A stretch of DNA of 64,000 nt from Pristimantibacillus sp052113225 (GCF_052113225.1 NZ_JBFRCT010000012.1:124001-188000), one strand, 5' to 3'; shown: positions 25,974 through 35,150, numbered from the stretch's first letter. The notes: a model not told the origin generated them from the letters alone. A program made the numbers and translations.

Positions 25974-26745
25974 AGGCTGGAGCAGCTTGAAAGCGATTTG
26001 GCCTTCTGCTGCATTAGTCATCATTTTGCTAGCAGCTTGGCAATTATCGGTGAATGGTGGACTTGTGCCGGAATGGCAGCTGCCTTCACCACTATCGATC
26101 TGGAAAGAAATAATAGTTAGCTGGCCGCGTCTAATGGATAACGCTTCGGCAACCGTACAACTGGCTTTGATTGGCTTTGCTGGAGGTGCGCTGGCCGGGT
26201 TTATACTTGCTGCTGTCTTACATCTCCTTCCTTTTGTGCGAAGAGCCGTTTATCCTCTGCTTGTTGTATCACAGAATGTACCGGTTATTGCGATCGGCCC
26301 GATTCTGACGATCTGGCTCGGTTACGGTGTGCTGCCAAAGCTTATTCTGGTCTGGATTGTCTGTTTCTTCCCCGTCTCCGTTGCTATGCTGAACGGCTTT
26401 AAAGATACGGATCTTGGACTGCGCAATTATATGCGTATGATAGGAGCGGGCAATTGGACAGTATTCCTAAGGTTAGAGCTGCCAAATGCGGTTACGCATT
26501 TATTTTCCGGACTCAAAATCGCTGCGTCGTATGCCGTGCTTAGTGCTATTGTGGCGGAATGGCTTGGGGCAGATAAAGGACTTGGTCATTATATGATCCT
26601 ATCCTCGAAAGGCTATGAGCCGGCAAGAGTATTTGCTGCAGTATTGCTGATCGTGCTGCTCAGTCTTGTTCTGTATGGTGCTGTAGCTGCGGTGGAGAAG
26701 CTTGTTATCAGGTGGCGCCCGGTGAAAGGAGAGAGGAAGGGATGA
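25963..26745 (+). CDS. thiX: Thiamine-pyrimidine ABC transporter permease (ThiX-like)
   Basis: A 260-aa membrane protein of the SsuC/TauC/ThiX permease class: LPSPLSIWKEI near the start, SQNVPVIAIGPILTIWLGYG, the cytoplasmic loop NYMRMIGAGNWTVFLRLELPNA, and AEWLGADKGLG before the last helices. I chose ATG 25963, which has a GGAGA site 9 bases upstream and overlaps the thiamine-binding gene by 11 bases. It forms the channel with the ThiZ-like ATPase encoded next. Confidence 0.92.
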   Translation: MGNKGWSSLKAIWPSAALVIILLAAWQLSVNGGLVPEWQLPSPLSIWKEIIVSWPRLMDNASATVQLALIGFAGGALAGFILAAVLHLLPFVRRAVYPLLVVSQNVPVIAIGPILTIWLGYGVLPKLILVWIVCFFPVSVAMLNGFKDTDLGLRNYMRMIGAGNWTVFLRLELPNAVTHLFSGLKIAASYAVLSAIVAEWLGADKGLGHYMILSSKGYEPARVFAAVLLIVLLSLVLYGAVAAVEKLVIRWRPVKGERKG

Positions 26746-27512
26746 CAACGCAAGCTTTGGAGCTGAAGGGGATTCGGAAGGCATTTGATTCCGGTAAGAA
26801 AACCGTATTGGCCGGAATATCTTTAACGGTTGGAGAGAATGAATTCGTCTCCCTTATTGGCCCTTCCGGCAGTGGTAAAACAACGCTGTTCCAATTAATT
26901 GGTGGTCTCGAGATGCCATCAGCTGGTGAAGTATGGATCGGGGGCAATGAGACGACAGGCAGCCGAGGGCATATCTCGTATATGCCTCAGCAGGCTTCTT
27001 TAATGCCTTGGCGATCAGTAAGTGCCAATATTGAGCTTGCTGTCCAAATTGCTGGTGTAGAGAAGAAGCAAGCAGTCAGAATGGCACGAAAGTGGCTGGA
27101 TCGTATTGGCCTGCTGGAGTATGCGGATGCTTACCCGCATGTATTGTCTGGCGGCATGCAGCAGCGAGTATCTTTTTTGCGGGCACTGCTCTCTCCACAG
27201 CCGTTGATGCTGCTCGATGAGCCGTTTGGCGCGCTTGATGCCCTGACCAGACAGCAGATGCAGCAGTGGCTGATGGCGATGTGGGAGGAGAATAGAAGAT
27301 CGGTTCTATTCGTGACGCATAGCATTGAAGAAGCGCTGCTGTTATCGGATCGCATTCTGGTATTATCTGCTGCTCCAGCAACGATTGTGGAAGAAATAAC
27401 AGTTCCTTTTGCTAGACCAAGGCCGGCACAGCTTTGGAAAGAGCCACTGTTTAATGAGCTGAAGGAGCGGATTCAGGAGCTGCTGCATCAGGGGGAGGCG
27501 GCGGTAAAATGA
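26742..27512 (+). CDS. thiZ: Thiamine-pyrimidine ABC transporter ATP-binding protein (ThiZ-like)
   Basis: A 256-aa ABC ATPase: Walker A GPSGSGKTT, the Q-loop in MPQQASLMPW, signature LSGGMQQR, Walker B LMLLDEPFGALD and the switch His in VTHSIEEAL. The ATG at 26742 overlaps the permease stop by 4 bases and has AGGAGAGAGG upstream. With the lipoprotein and permease it makes the complete importer, placed under TPP control. Confidence 0.93.
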   Translation: MTTQALELKGIRKAFDSGKKTVLAGISLTVGENEFVSLIGPSGSGKTTLFQLIGGLEMPSAGEVWIGGNETTGSRGHISYMPQQASLMPWRSVSANIELAVQIAGVEKKQAVRMARKWLDRIGLLEYADAYPHVLSGGMQQRVSFLRALLSPQPLMLLDEPFGALDALTRQQMQQWLMAMWEENRRSVLFVTHSIEEALLLSDRILVLSAAPATIVEEITVPFARPRPAQLWKEPLFNELKERIQELLHQGEAAVK

Positions 27513-28312
27513 GTGCTCACTATCGGGCAATAGATGCCCATATTCATCTTGATCACTACGAAGATGCTGACAGGGTTCCGATGCTTCAACGGGCATTTGA
27601 AGCGGGAATTGAAGCTGTCATTGCGGTATCTATGCATTTGGCCTCCTGTAAGGAGAATGAAGGGCTTGCGAAGCAATTCCCCGGCAAGGTACATCCTGCT
27701 TATGGTTTTCACCCGGAGCAGCCTATTCTATCAGAAGAAGAGCAGGTTCAGTTATTTGCTTGGATTCGGGAGAAGCATGCTGAAGGAGAGTCTTTTGCAG
27801 TCGGTGAAGTAGGTTTGCCATATTATTCTCGTACTGCTGCTGAAGCGGATGGAGTGCCTTTTGACGAAGAGACTTATCTGGTATTGCTGGATCGTTTTGC
27901 GGCACTTGCGGCAGAGCTGGATCGGCCAATTGTTTTGCATGCGGTATATGAGGATGGAGCAAAAGCTTGTGAAATTATGGAACGCCATCAGGTGAAGCGT
28001 GTCCATTTCCATTGGTTTAAGGGTGATGCGGCAACGGTTGAGCGAATGATTCGTTCAGGCTATTATATCTCCATTACACCGGATGTCGCGTATGAGGATG
28101 AGATTAGGGAGCTCGTAGAGCGCTATCCGTTAGAACAAATGATGGTGGAGACAGATGGCCCTTGGCCGTTCGAAGGTCCATATGAAGGAAGACCAACTGA
28201 ACCACAATTTGTTCATGATGTCTGTGCTCAGATTGCAGCGATCAAACAGCTTCCGGAACAAATTGTCCGTGAACAGCTGTTACATAATACGCGAGAATTT
28301 TATAAGCTGTAA
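27509..28312 (+). CDS. TatD-family metal-dependent hydrolase
   Basis: A 267-aa amidohydrolase-superfamily protein: AIDAHIHLDHY (metal-binding HxH near the start), GEVGLPYY, IVLHAVYED, HFHWFKGD and MVETDGPWPF with the last metal Asp. Its start overlaps the ThiZ-like gene by 4 bases, so it is co-translated with a thiamine-precursor importer. TatD proteins are usually DNases or of unknown substrate; here a role in processing a salvaged thiamine breakdown product is possible, but this is inference from context only. Confidence 0.88.
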   Translation: MSAHYRAIDAHIHLDHYEDADRVPMLQRAFEAGIEAVIAVSMHLASCKENEGLAKQFPGKVHPAYGFHPEQPILSEEEQVQLFAWIREKHAEGESFAVGEVGLPYYSRTAAEADGVPFDEETYLVLLDRFAALAAELDRPIVLHAVYEDGAKACEIMERHQVKRVHFHWFKGDAATVERMIRSGYYISITPDVAYEDEIRELVERYPLEQMMVETDGPWPFEGPYEGRPTEPQFVHDVCAQIAAIKQLPEQIVREQLLHNTREFYKL

Positions 28313-28316
28313 AATC

Positions 28317-28356
28317 CACTCCGTTAGGCCGACTCTAGGCTTAACGGAGTTTTTTT
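28317..28356 (+). terminator. Terminator of the thiamine operon
   Basis: ACTCCGTTA pairs with TAACGGAGT, with GGCC/GGC bases in the loop, and is followed by six to seven T residues. Confidence 0.88.
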
Positions 28357-28450
28357 GCATCGTATCGGTAGCAGGCCGTTACAGGCTGGAATCTTCTTCC
28401 ATAAGCTGGTATATCTCTTATTTTGTGTGATAGGAAAGGAGGAAGAAGGA

Positions 28451-29236
28451 ATGTCACTATTATCAAGATCGCAATTTATAGCGGCACTTGTTCCGACGGT
28501 ATGGCAGGTACGGCGTGAGGGTTCAACGATTTTCCCATCTCTTCGAATTGCGCAGTGTATGCTGGAGACAGGCGTCGTTATTCACCCTTGGTATAACTTA
28601 GGGAGAATTAAAGTGGGTGGAGGCAAACCCAATGCTTACTGGCATGGAGATGCGGTGGTGAGAGGAACCTGGGAGGTTGTTGATGGCAGGAATGTAAGCA
28701 TGAATGCAGCTTTCCGAGCTTATAGCAGTGTGTATCATTTTATGAAAGACCAAGATCTGCTCTTCGCAACACCTCGCTATATCCGTGTCCGGGCAGCTGT
28801 TACACCAGAGCAGCAAGCCAATATGCTGTATGTAAGCCAGTATGCGACAGATCCATCTTACCCGAATAAATTAATTTCTCTGATCAACCAATATTCGCTG
28901 AAGCAATATGACAATGCTTTTGCCTCTGCTGTTTCTACTACCATGTTTAGAACCTCAAAAATGATTCCTATTCTTATGGACGGACTTGTCGTTGCTGTTG
29001 GTTATTATGATGCAGGGACAACCTGGGTTGCTGCTCGGGCGTTAGGTGAATCATTAGGTGCAGTTATTGACTGGCAGATGGGAAAGGTTACGGTCAACGG
29101 GCAGGGGCTGGATTCGAGATTGGATATTTCGACAGGGTATGTAGCGGTGAGGGACCTCGCTGCAGCATTGAATAAAAAGGCCGTTTGGGAGCAGGCGACC
29201 CAGACCGTCACGTTAAAAGCGGCAGATCTCCCGTAA
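28451..29236 (+). CDS. Glucosaminidase with C-terminal copper-amine-oxidase-type (SLH-associated) domain
   Basis: About 261 aa. Residues 1-155 resemble the LytG/FlgJ-type glucosaminidase fold, with the catalytic Glu in SLRIAQCMLETG and a YATDPSYPNKLISLI motif near the end of the domain. Residues 180-260 look like a copper-amine-oxidase N-terminal-type domain (VAARALGESLGAVIDW, VAVRDLAAALN), a common Paenibacillus wall-associated module. No signal peptide is present from ATG 28451, which has GGAGGAAGAAGG just upstream; the longer frame would precede that site. It probably cleaves peptidoglycan. Confidence 0.85.
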   Translation: MSLLSRSQFIAALVPTVWQVRREGSTIFPSLRIAQCMLETGVVIHPWYNLGRIKVGGGKPNAYWHGDAVVRGTWEVVDGRNVSMNAAFRAYSSVYHFMKDQDLLFATPRYIRVRAAVTPEQQANMLYVSQYATDPSYPNKLISLINQYSLKQYDNAFASAVSTTMFRTSKMIPILMDGLVVAVGYYDAGTTWVAARALGESLGAVIDWQMGKVTVNGQGLDSRLDISTGYVAVRDLAAALNKKAVWEQATQTVTLKAADLP

Positions 29237-29258
29237 GAGGAGATTGCCGCTTTTTTTT
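29216..29258. terminator. Bidirectional terminator overlapping two gene ends
   Basis: AAAGCGGCA pairs with TGCCGCTTT and is followed by a T8 run. The stop codon of the glucosaminidase gene lies in its loop, and the minus-strand L,D-transpeptidase gene ends at its edge. Confidence 0.85.
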
Positions 29259-29596
29259 CATGGCCGGATCGTGACTCTTGTTCCAACGGGAGTTAGAGCT
29301 GATAAAGCGAGTACGTCCTCATTATACATTCGTATACAGCCATGGGAGACGTATCCTCCGATTGAGGAAGGATCATTGGTTCCATGAATGCCGTAATGCG
29401 GCTTGGACAGCCCCATCCATAACACGCCAAATGGTCCGCCCGGGTTCTCTTGTTTATTAATGATCATATATTCGCCGGATGGCGTCTGAGTAACTATCCG
29501 TCCTATGCCAACGGGATAGGAGTGCACCACGACATTTCCATCCAGTAAATGAAGCATTCGGTCCGACAAATCTACAATGATACGATACACAGGCAT
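29258..29596 (-). CDS. Short L,D-transpeptidase (YkuD domain)
   Basis: About 112 aa, the YkuD catalytic domain alone. The active site reads HYGIHGTNDP followed by GYVSHGCIRMYN, with the catalytic Cys and the flanking His and Arg. It would make 3-3 crosslinks in peptidoglycan or attach proteins to it. No signal peptide or LysM domain is seen, as in other short sporulation-type homologues (family impression). I chose ATG 29596, with AAGGGG about 11 bases upstream; GTG 29608 or ATG 29605 would place the start on that site. Confidence 0.88.
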   Translation of the reverse strand: MPVYRIIVDLSDRMLHLLDGNVVVHSYPVGIGRIVTQTPSGEYMIINKQENPGGPFGVLWMGLSKPHYGIHGTNDPSSIGGYVSHGCIRMYNEDVLALSALTPVGTRVTIRP

Positions 29597-29690
29597 GCTC
29601 ACCATCACCCCTTGCTGAGGTTTGTACGTCCCTGAGTATCATATGTCGCACTGCGTAGTAGAGGTGTGGGTTGGTGTCTGACTGACGGAA

Positions 29691-30218
29691 TCAAGCAATT
29701 ACTTTCTGCTCGCTGCGACGAATAATAAACGTATAATACCCAATGTAGTAGGCAACCAGGAGGAAGAAAGTGATCGCTGTAAGTGGATCATTCGTGTAAT
29801 GCTGAAGCTCAGCAGTGTCACTGGTCATGGCAGGATTGACAGCTGTTGGGCCGCCATTTCCGACCATGTCGACAACCCGGAATGCAACCCGTCCGATGAA
29901 TAGTAGGATAACTAACGTCTCAATTCCGATATGTGTCCGATAAAATAACGAGTTGTCACGCAGCTCAAATCTACTGTGCTTAATGGCAAAATAGGCAATG
30001 ACAGCACCGCAGGCGATACCTAACGCATCGGATAGGTAAATGGCTGGATGAGAATACCCGGTAGCAAGCAGAAGAATTCCAATTACACTAAAAAGACCGA
30101 TTCGAAATCTCAACCTGCGAGGCTGGAAGGGCTGAAAGCCAATTGTTCGTTTGAAGCGTCTGTACATCACGAAAAGGATGATGAGAAGGGGAATTAAATA
30201 GCTTCCGATGTTATCCAT
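29691..30218 (-). CDS. Multi-pass membrane protein, CcdC/DUF1453-like
   Basis: A 175-aa protein with about five hydrophobic helices (SYLIPLLIILFVMY; RIGLFSVIGILLLATGY; LSDALGIACGAVIAYFAI; IGIETLVILLFIGRVAF; PLTAITFFLLVAYYIGYY). The layout, with YRRFKRTIG after the first helix and an RNSLFYR-like turn, resembles the CcdC/DUF1453 family, but I am not certain. AGGAGG lies 10 bases before the ATG. It stands alone; function unknown. Confidence 0.7.
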   Translation of the reverse strand: MDNIGSYLIPLLIILFVMYRRFKRTIGFQPFQPRRLRFRIGLFSVIGILLLATGYSHPAIYLSDALGIACGAVIAYFAIKHSRFELRDNSLFYRTHIGIETLVILLFIGRVAFRVVDMVGNGGPTAVNPAMTSDTAELQHYTNDPLTAITFFLLVAYYIGYYTFIIRRSEQKVIA

Positions 30219-30394
30219 AACCGTATATAAACCTCCTAACTAAATGAATTGGTAATGTAACTATATACCAAAACTAGTGTGATTGCAGTGGGAAAATCAA
30301 GTGTCTTTACAGGATTTTAGTAGGAGGAATAGAATAGTTAACTTTGGTAAACAAGCCTTTAATAAATTGAACTTATCTAATCGGGGGTAGTAAG

Positions 30395-32098
30395 GTGAGG
30401 ATGATAGTTAGTTTATTTCTTGTTTTATGTTTGGCATTTACAAGTACGACGACTTATGCCGCTGACAGTTATATGAAAGCTACGGGTTTGATTAGTTCGA
30501 TCAAGTTAAATGGAGAGCCTGCCCAGTTGGATGGCCTTACGATTCAAGGGAGCAATTATTTCAAGCTTCGTGATCTAGCCGCTGCTTTCTCAGGGACATC
30601 TAGTCAGTTCGATGTTAGCTGGAGCAGCGAGCACAATGCGGTGGAAATACATACGGGCAAACCATATTCCGTTGCAAAAGATGATGACGATCCATTTTTC
30701 CGATCTAATATGAACTACATGGTCAAGCCGACAGACTCCACGCTGTTTGTGGACGGGAAAGCCGTACCTATTCAGGCTTACAATAAGGAAGGAAGTAATT
30801 ATTTCAAATTAAGAGATTTGGGTAAGTTAATCCCTTTTGAAGTCAGCTTCAACGGAGTGGAAAACGAGATTTTGCTGTTTTCGAATCTAGCAGACAACTC
30901 CTATCGAGTAACAACGGCATTTGCTGCTCCTGACAATACCGTTTCGTCTAGGTATCCGCGATGGAAAGAAACAATAAAATCTTACCTTACTCATAATGAT
31001 GATGGTACGGTCAGCGTGATTGAAGAGAAAGAAAATAAAGTCACCATTGAAACGTATGACAGTCAATATCGTCTTGTTGCTCAAAAAAGGTTTGATAACG
31101 AGCTTCCGTTATTCGGCGGATTTTATAGCGATGCAAAAAGTTATTATGTCGCCTATGGTCAAGAAAACCATGAAGAAAACGATAATAAGGAAGTTATCCG
31201 TATCGTTCGTTATGATAAGAGCTTTAATCGGATAAGCAGTGTATCTGTAAAGGGTGGAGAGAGCTTTACTACAGTTCCGTTCGACGCTGCTGCTGGAAGA
31301 ATGACCGAGAACGGTGATACGCTAGTGTTTCACACTTCCCGCGAAAGGTATACGACGGAGGATGGGTTAAATCATCAATCCCAATTGACCATTATTGTCG
31401 ATACATCCAAGATGAAGGTAATCAATGATCTCGGACGATTCCAAAGCAATCACGTTAGTCATTCATTTGATCAATATGTACTTTTTGATGGCAGTGATCT
31501 TGTTCTTCTGGATCATGGGGATGCCTATCCGCGCTCGATCGTTTTACATAAAGGCGACGGAACGACTTACGAAGAAACGGATCTGTTTAAAATCCCTGGT
31601 GCTATAGGTGCAAATACGACCGGTGTTTCGATTGGCGGGTTTGAGATGTCGGCATCCAATTATATTACCACTATGAACACGATCGATCATTCTAAGGTGA
31701 TTGAATACACTTCATACGAAATGAAAGGTTTACCTGTGGATCGCAGAGATATCATTCTGACGCTTCTGCCCAGGAGCAATATGCAAGCCAGCGCAGTAAA
31801 AACAGTAAAGGTCGCCTCTTATACAACTAGTGAGTTGTTCGCATCCATTCCAAAGCTGGTCAAGATCAATGATGACAAGTTGATTGTGATGTGGCAGGAG
31901 TTTACTAAAGAAGGCAAGCCATCTGGTTTAAAATATGTTTATATTGACGGGAATGGCAATGTGCTTGGAGCTATTCAGAGTCTTGATCATTTTCTGTTGT
32001 CTGATAGTCAGCCTATTGTCATTAACAATCAAGTCGTGTGGTATGTGAACGTAGATGGTATCAGGGCTTTTTATGTGATTCCAACTGTCGCTAAATAA
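30395..32098 (+). CDS. Secreted protein with two copper-amine-oxidase-type N-terminal domains
   Basis: A 567-aa protein with a signal peptide (MIVSLFLVLCLAFTSTTTYAA). Two repeats of a domain common in Paenibacillus exoproteins follow: IKLNGEPAQLDGL...SNYFKLRDLAAAF (about residues 35-90) and VDGKAVPIQAYNKEGSNYFKLRDLGKLI (about 118-145). The remaining 400 residues are beta-rich and unrecognised; repeated charged strand patterns could form a propeller. Starts at GTG, 7 bases after GGGGG. Its terminator doubles as the left repeat of the downstream island. Confidence 0.82.
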   Translation: MRMIVSLFLVLCLAFTSTTTYAADSYMKATGLISSIKLNGEPAQLDGLTIQGSNYFKLRDLAAAFSGTSSQFDVSWSSEHNAVEIHTGKPYSVAKDDDDPFFRSNMNYMVKPTDSTLFVDGKAVPIQAYNKEGSNYFKLRDLGKLIPFEVSFNGVENEILLFSNLADNSYRVTTAFAAPDNTVSSRYPRWKETIKSYLTHNDDGTVSVIEEKENKVTIETYDSQYRLVAQKRFDNELPLFGGFYSDAKSYYVAYGQENHEENDNKEVIRIVRYDKSFNRISSVSVKGGESFTTVPFDAAAGRMTENGDTLVFHTSRERYTTEDGLNHQSQLTIIVDTSKMKVINDLGRFQSNHVSHSFDQYVLFDGSDLVLLDHGDAYPRSIVLHKGDGTTYEETDLFKIPGAIGANTTGVSIGGFEMSASNYITTMNTIDHSKVIEYTSYEMKGLPVDRRDIILTLLPRSNMQASAVKTVKVASYTTSELFASIPKLVKINDDKLIVMWQEFTKEGKPSGLKYVYIDGNGNVLGAIQSLDHFLLSDSQPIVINNQVVWYVNVDGIRAFYVIPTVAK

Positions 32099-32116
32099 AC
32101 GAATAGAATAACAGGC

Positions 32117-32159
32117 AAAAAAATCGGACGCTCATTTCTGAGCGTCCTTTCATGGGAGA
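32117..32159 (+). repeat. Left 43-bp direct repeat (attL) on a terminator hairpin
   Basis: The repeat runs A7-TCGGACGCTCA through CATGGGAGA. Its centre is a perfect 9-bp hairpin (GGACGCTCA-TTTC-TGAGCGTCC) with an A-run before it and TTT after it, and it serves as the terminator of the secreted-protein gene. The identical sequence is at 39160-39202. Confidence 0.85.
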
Positions 32160-32266
32160 CGAGAGAAAGTCCTTTAGGTTGAGAAGTGAAAGTCGCGTAA
32201 TATCAAGGATTTCTAGCTCCGTTCTCATGTATAAAATTGGTGAGAATAGACTGTTTACGGGAAATT

Positions 32267-32284
32267 GGTGGACAATTGGTGGAC
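32267..32284 (+). repeat. Tandem GGTGGAC repeats inside the left end
   Basis: GGTGGAC occurs at 32267-32273 and 32278-32284, an 11-bp period (one helical turn). The same arrangement, with one mismatch in the second copy, lies inside the right end at 39082-39099. They could be integrase arm-type binding sites. Confidence 0.45.
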
Positions 32285-32430
32285 TAATTGGAACTAGATT
32301 AAACTAGTATAGTTAGACGAATGTAGAAGAGAATTGTCGACGTTGCAGTACAAGTTTGTTAAACTAAAGGGCAGGAAATTCCAATATATAGTAACATAAA
32401 GTTATCTTAAAATGAGGAGTGAAGGAGCCT

Positions 32431-32550
32431 TTGGGAATTCTCATATTGATATTGATAATTGGTTTTATATGCGTTATCAGTTATCTCAGAGCAATTCACA
32501 TTTCTCTACAACAAATAATAAAAAATAGAGATGTGGATAATTACAAGTGA
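32431..32550 (+). CDS. 39-aa single-pass membrane microprotein (possible)
   Basis: A TTG start at 32431 follows GAAGGAG by three bases and opens 39 codons: MGILILILIIGFICVISYL as one helix, then a polar tail RAIHISLQQIIKNRDVDNYK. The form (helix at the start, charged tail of about 20 residues) is common for small membrane proteins of mobile elements. The spacing to the ribosome site is short. The rest of 32160-32744 shows only the GGTGGAC repeats and AT-rich leader sequence of the NACHT gene. Confidence 0.4.
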   Translation: MGILILILIIGFICVISYLRAIHISLQQIIKNRDVDNYK

Positions 32551-32744
32551 TTGTCGCTTAGCTAACTGGGATCTTTATCTGAAAAACAACAACATTTGCT
32601 GAAATGTACTTTTACTTAATTAAGGTTCGAAAAACACTACATTGCTTAGATTTCGTTCAGTATTTTGTAGGATGTAGGACTTTTGAAGGAGAATAAGGAT
32701 TTATGTAGAATTATCCATTTATTAATGATTTATAGGGGGATATT

Positions 32745-35150
32745 ATGGTTTTTGTTGAGTCAGTTGGTTCCAAAGTTCTGGCAGGGACAATCGTAGAGAT
32801 TATTAAACGTACTGGTATGAAATTTCTGGAGAAAGACAAAACATTTGATCTCTTACAAGAGATCGAAGCGAGGATTTCATCTACACTTTTAGAAAATGAA
32901 TGTAGTGGTTTGCATTCTTATATGAAATTGTCAAGTACAATTAACTACATTCATAACTATATAAGATTATTACCTTTCAAAGACTTTAATAAAACACAAA
33001 CAAATGAATATGTAACGTCTTCTGAATTTATTGGAATTCTTACACTAGAAGCAATTGATCATATCCGGCTTGGACAATACAACATTCCAGTTCAAAGAAC
33101 GATTGAAAATTTTTTTGCCGACCTTCTTGCAGTAATTGAAGAGAATTTGGTAATGGAAATCCCGGGAGAACTTGCAATTATACCCTACATTATAACAAAA
33201 AATGTAGAACAAATGATCCGCGCGTTTCGTGAAAGCAGTGCAGCATCTTCAAATATGATACCTAATTATGAAGAGAAAAGACAGGAATATCTAAATAATG
33301 TAAAACATGTATTTGCAAAGAATCATGTTCCAGGAGTAGACATACTGGATTTTGATGATTATTATATTTATCCCCAATTCATTTATTTTAATCAAGGTCA
33401 TGATAGCGAGCATTTTCATAATTATAGTGATCATGATAAAAGAGAAACGATTGAATGGACGGATATATTCCTAAGATCTAACCTTATTTCGATTGTTGGA
33501 GGACCTGGTTATGGAAAAACATTGTTTTTAAAAAATCTAGTAGTTAATTCAGATAAGTTGAATATTAATAACCCTGAAAAGTATTTACCCATTTACTGTA
33601 ACTTAAAAGATTTTACAGAAAAGAAAAAGAACTTTAAAGGATTTTCATTTAAAGATTTTCTAATAGAATCAATGATAGACTATACCGGTGTAGACATTGG
33701 TTCAGATATGCTTACCTACTTTTTGGCTCGTGGTGAGTGTCTTATTTTCTTAGATGCACTAGATGAAGTTGATTCGCTAGAGAGACAAAAATTTTCTAAC
33801 CTAATTATAAGTTTTTATAAAAATTCTAATAACAATAATAAACTTTGTATTACAACAAGGGACAGAAGTTTAATCCCAGAAACACCGATTGTCCTCAAGG
33901 TTAAACCAATTGAAGAAGATGATGTTATTGAATATTTAAAATTAATGGTACGGATTGAGGAGTTTAGAGAGATTGATATTAATCATTTTATTCAACAAAC
34001 CAGACATTTAATTGATAAAAAGTTTCTAGCCAACTTCCTCACAGTAGCTTTAATGGTTAAAATATATAAAGCAGATAGAAAAATTCCTGATAATAAAATC
34101 GAACTTTTTGATAAATGTGTAAATTATACTGCAAAGGAAAGAGAAAGAGATAAAAATGTAGGCTTTGATTTTGAAAAGATGGGATCGATAATAAATAATG
34201 ATGTAACATTTGAAAAACTTGCAGACTTAAGCAAACGAAATAACAGAGAGGTTAGCAGATCTACTATAATAGAGAATTTATCAGATGTCTTTAGAGGTGC
34301 ATATAGAGATAAGAATGATGCTTCTAATGCGATAGAACATTTTCTGAATTTCTGTAAAGATAGAACTGAGCTTTATATTCAGGGAATGAAAGAGGATCAT
34401 TTTAAATTTTTTCATAGATCCTTCTTTGAATTTTTCTATGCAAAACATATGGTGAAAAATATTAATGGTTCCGTATCTTTATTTAATGAGCTTTATAAAT
34501 TCAGCTCAGATTCAGAACTCCATGAGTTATTGATTTCTTATTTAAAGAATTACAACTATAACAAATATCAAAAGTTAATAGACGTAGTAATTGATAAGTT
34601 TGAAAAATCATCAGATTCACGTACTACACAATTAGCCCTAGACTTTGTTGAATTGTCTGATGAATTCAGTCATAAAGAAAAATTATACAACCTTCTTTTT
34701 GAGAAAGATAAGTTACGTGAAATTAGAATGTTAACAGCTCCTGTTAGTAACTTGAATAAAATATTAGATTCCATGACAATTTTTGAAGACTTCATTGAGA
34801 AATTAATAGAGAAATATTCAGATGAATTACTTCAAGCAATGGTTTTAGTGGTGTTACATTGGCATACAGATAATAATTTATATAACTATCAACAGTCTGA
34901 CCAGATTGTCAGATCTATTTGGTTTTCTGATACATTAATGAGTAAGAGAAATGAAAAAATAGTAAACTTTGTAAATGGTTTGTCATTTGATACATTCATC
35001 ATTAAGGCAGGGGTTATAGAAAGAATGGAGTTTGATGAGTCGCACGAACTTAAATTTCACCAACTCGATAATGATGAGATGTACAGTATTTACGAGAAGA
35101 TTAAGTTAGGGAAATTCTATAATGAAGAAGTTGATAAAATTTTTGAATAG
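32745..35150 (+). CDS. NACHT-domain STAND ATPase, candidate anti-phage protein
   Basis: An 801-aa protein. Residues 1-165 are helical and lack an obvious enzyme motif. The NACHT ATPase follows: Walker A GGPGYGKT (252-259), Walker B LIFLDALDEVD (333-343) with the acidic pair typical of NACHT, the CITTRDR sensor (368-374) and a winged-helix part ending in FFHRSFFEFFYAKH (555-568). The last 230 residues are helical and probably sense a ligand; no LRR or TPR pattern is plain. Bacterial NACHT proteins of this layout protect against phage by signal-triggered oligomerisation. GGGGG lies 6 bases before the ATG. The gene is very AT-rich against the flanks, as expected of acquired DNA. Confidence 0.85.
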   Translation: MVFVESVGSKVLAGTIVEIIKRTGMKFLEKDKTFDLLQEIEARISSTLLENECSGLHSYMKLSSTINYIHNYIRLLPFKDFNKTQTNEYVTSSEFIGILTLEAIDHIRLGQYNIPVQRTIENFFADLLAVIEENLVMEIPGELAIIPYIITKNVEQMIRAFRESSAASSNMIPNYEEKRQEYLNNVKHVFAKNHVPGVDILDFDDYYIYPQFIYFNQGHDSEHFHNYSDHDKRETIEWTDIFLRSNLISIVGGPGYGKTLFLKNLVVNSDKLNINNPEKYLPIYCNLKDFTEKKKNFKGFSFKDFLIESMIDYTGVDIGSDMLTYFLARGECLIFLDALDEVDSLERQKFSNLIISFYKNSNNNNKLCITTRDRSLIPETPIVLKVKPIEEDDVIEYLKLMVRIEEFREIDINHFIQQTRHLIDKKFLANFLTVALMVKIYKADRKIPDNKIELFDKCVNYTAKERERDKNVGFDFEKMGSIINNDVTFEKLADLSKRNNREVSRSTIIENLSDVFRGAYRDKNDASNAIEHFLNFCKDRTELYIQGMKEDHFKFFHRSFFEFFYAKHMVKNINGSVSLFNELYKFSSDSELHELLISYLKNYNYNKYQKLIDVVIDKFEKSSDSRTTQLALDFVELSDEFSHKEKLYNLLFEKDKLREIRMLTAPVSNLNKILDSMTIFEDFIEKLIEKYSDELLQAMVLVVLHWHTDNNLYNYQQSDQIVRSIWFSDTLMSKRNEKIVNFVNGLSFDTFIIKAGVIERMEFDESHELKFHQLDNDEMYSIYEKIKLGKFYNEEVDKIFE

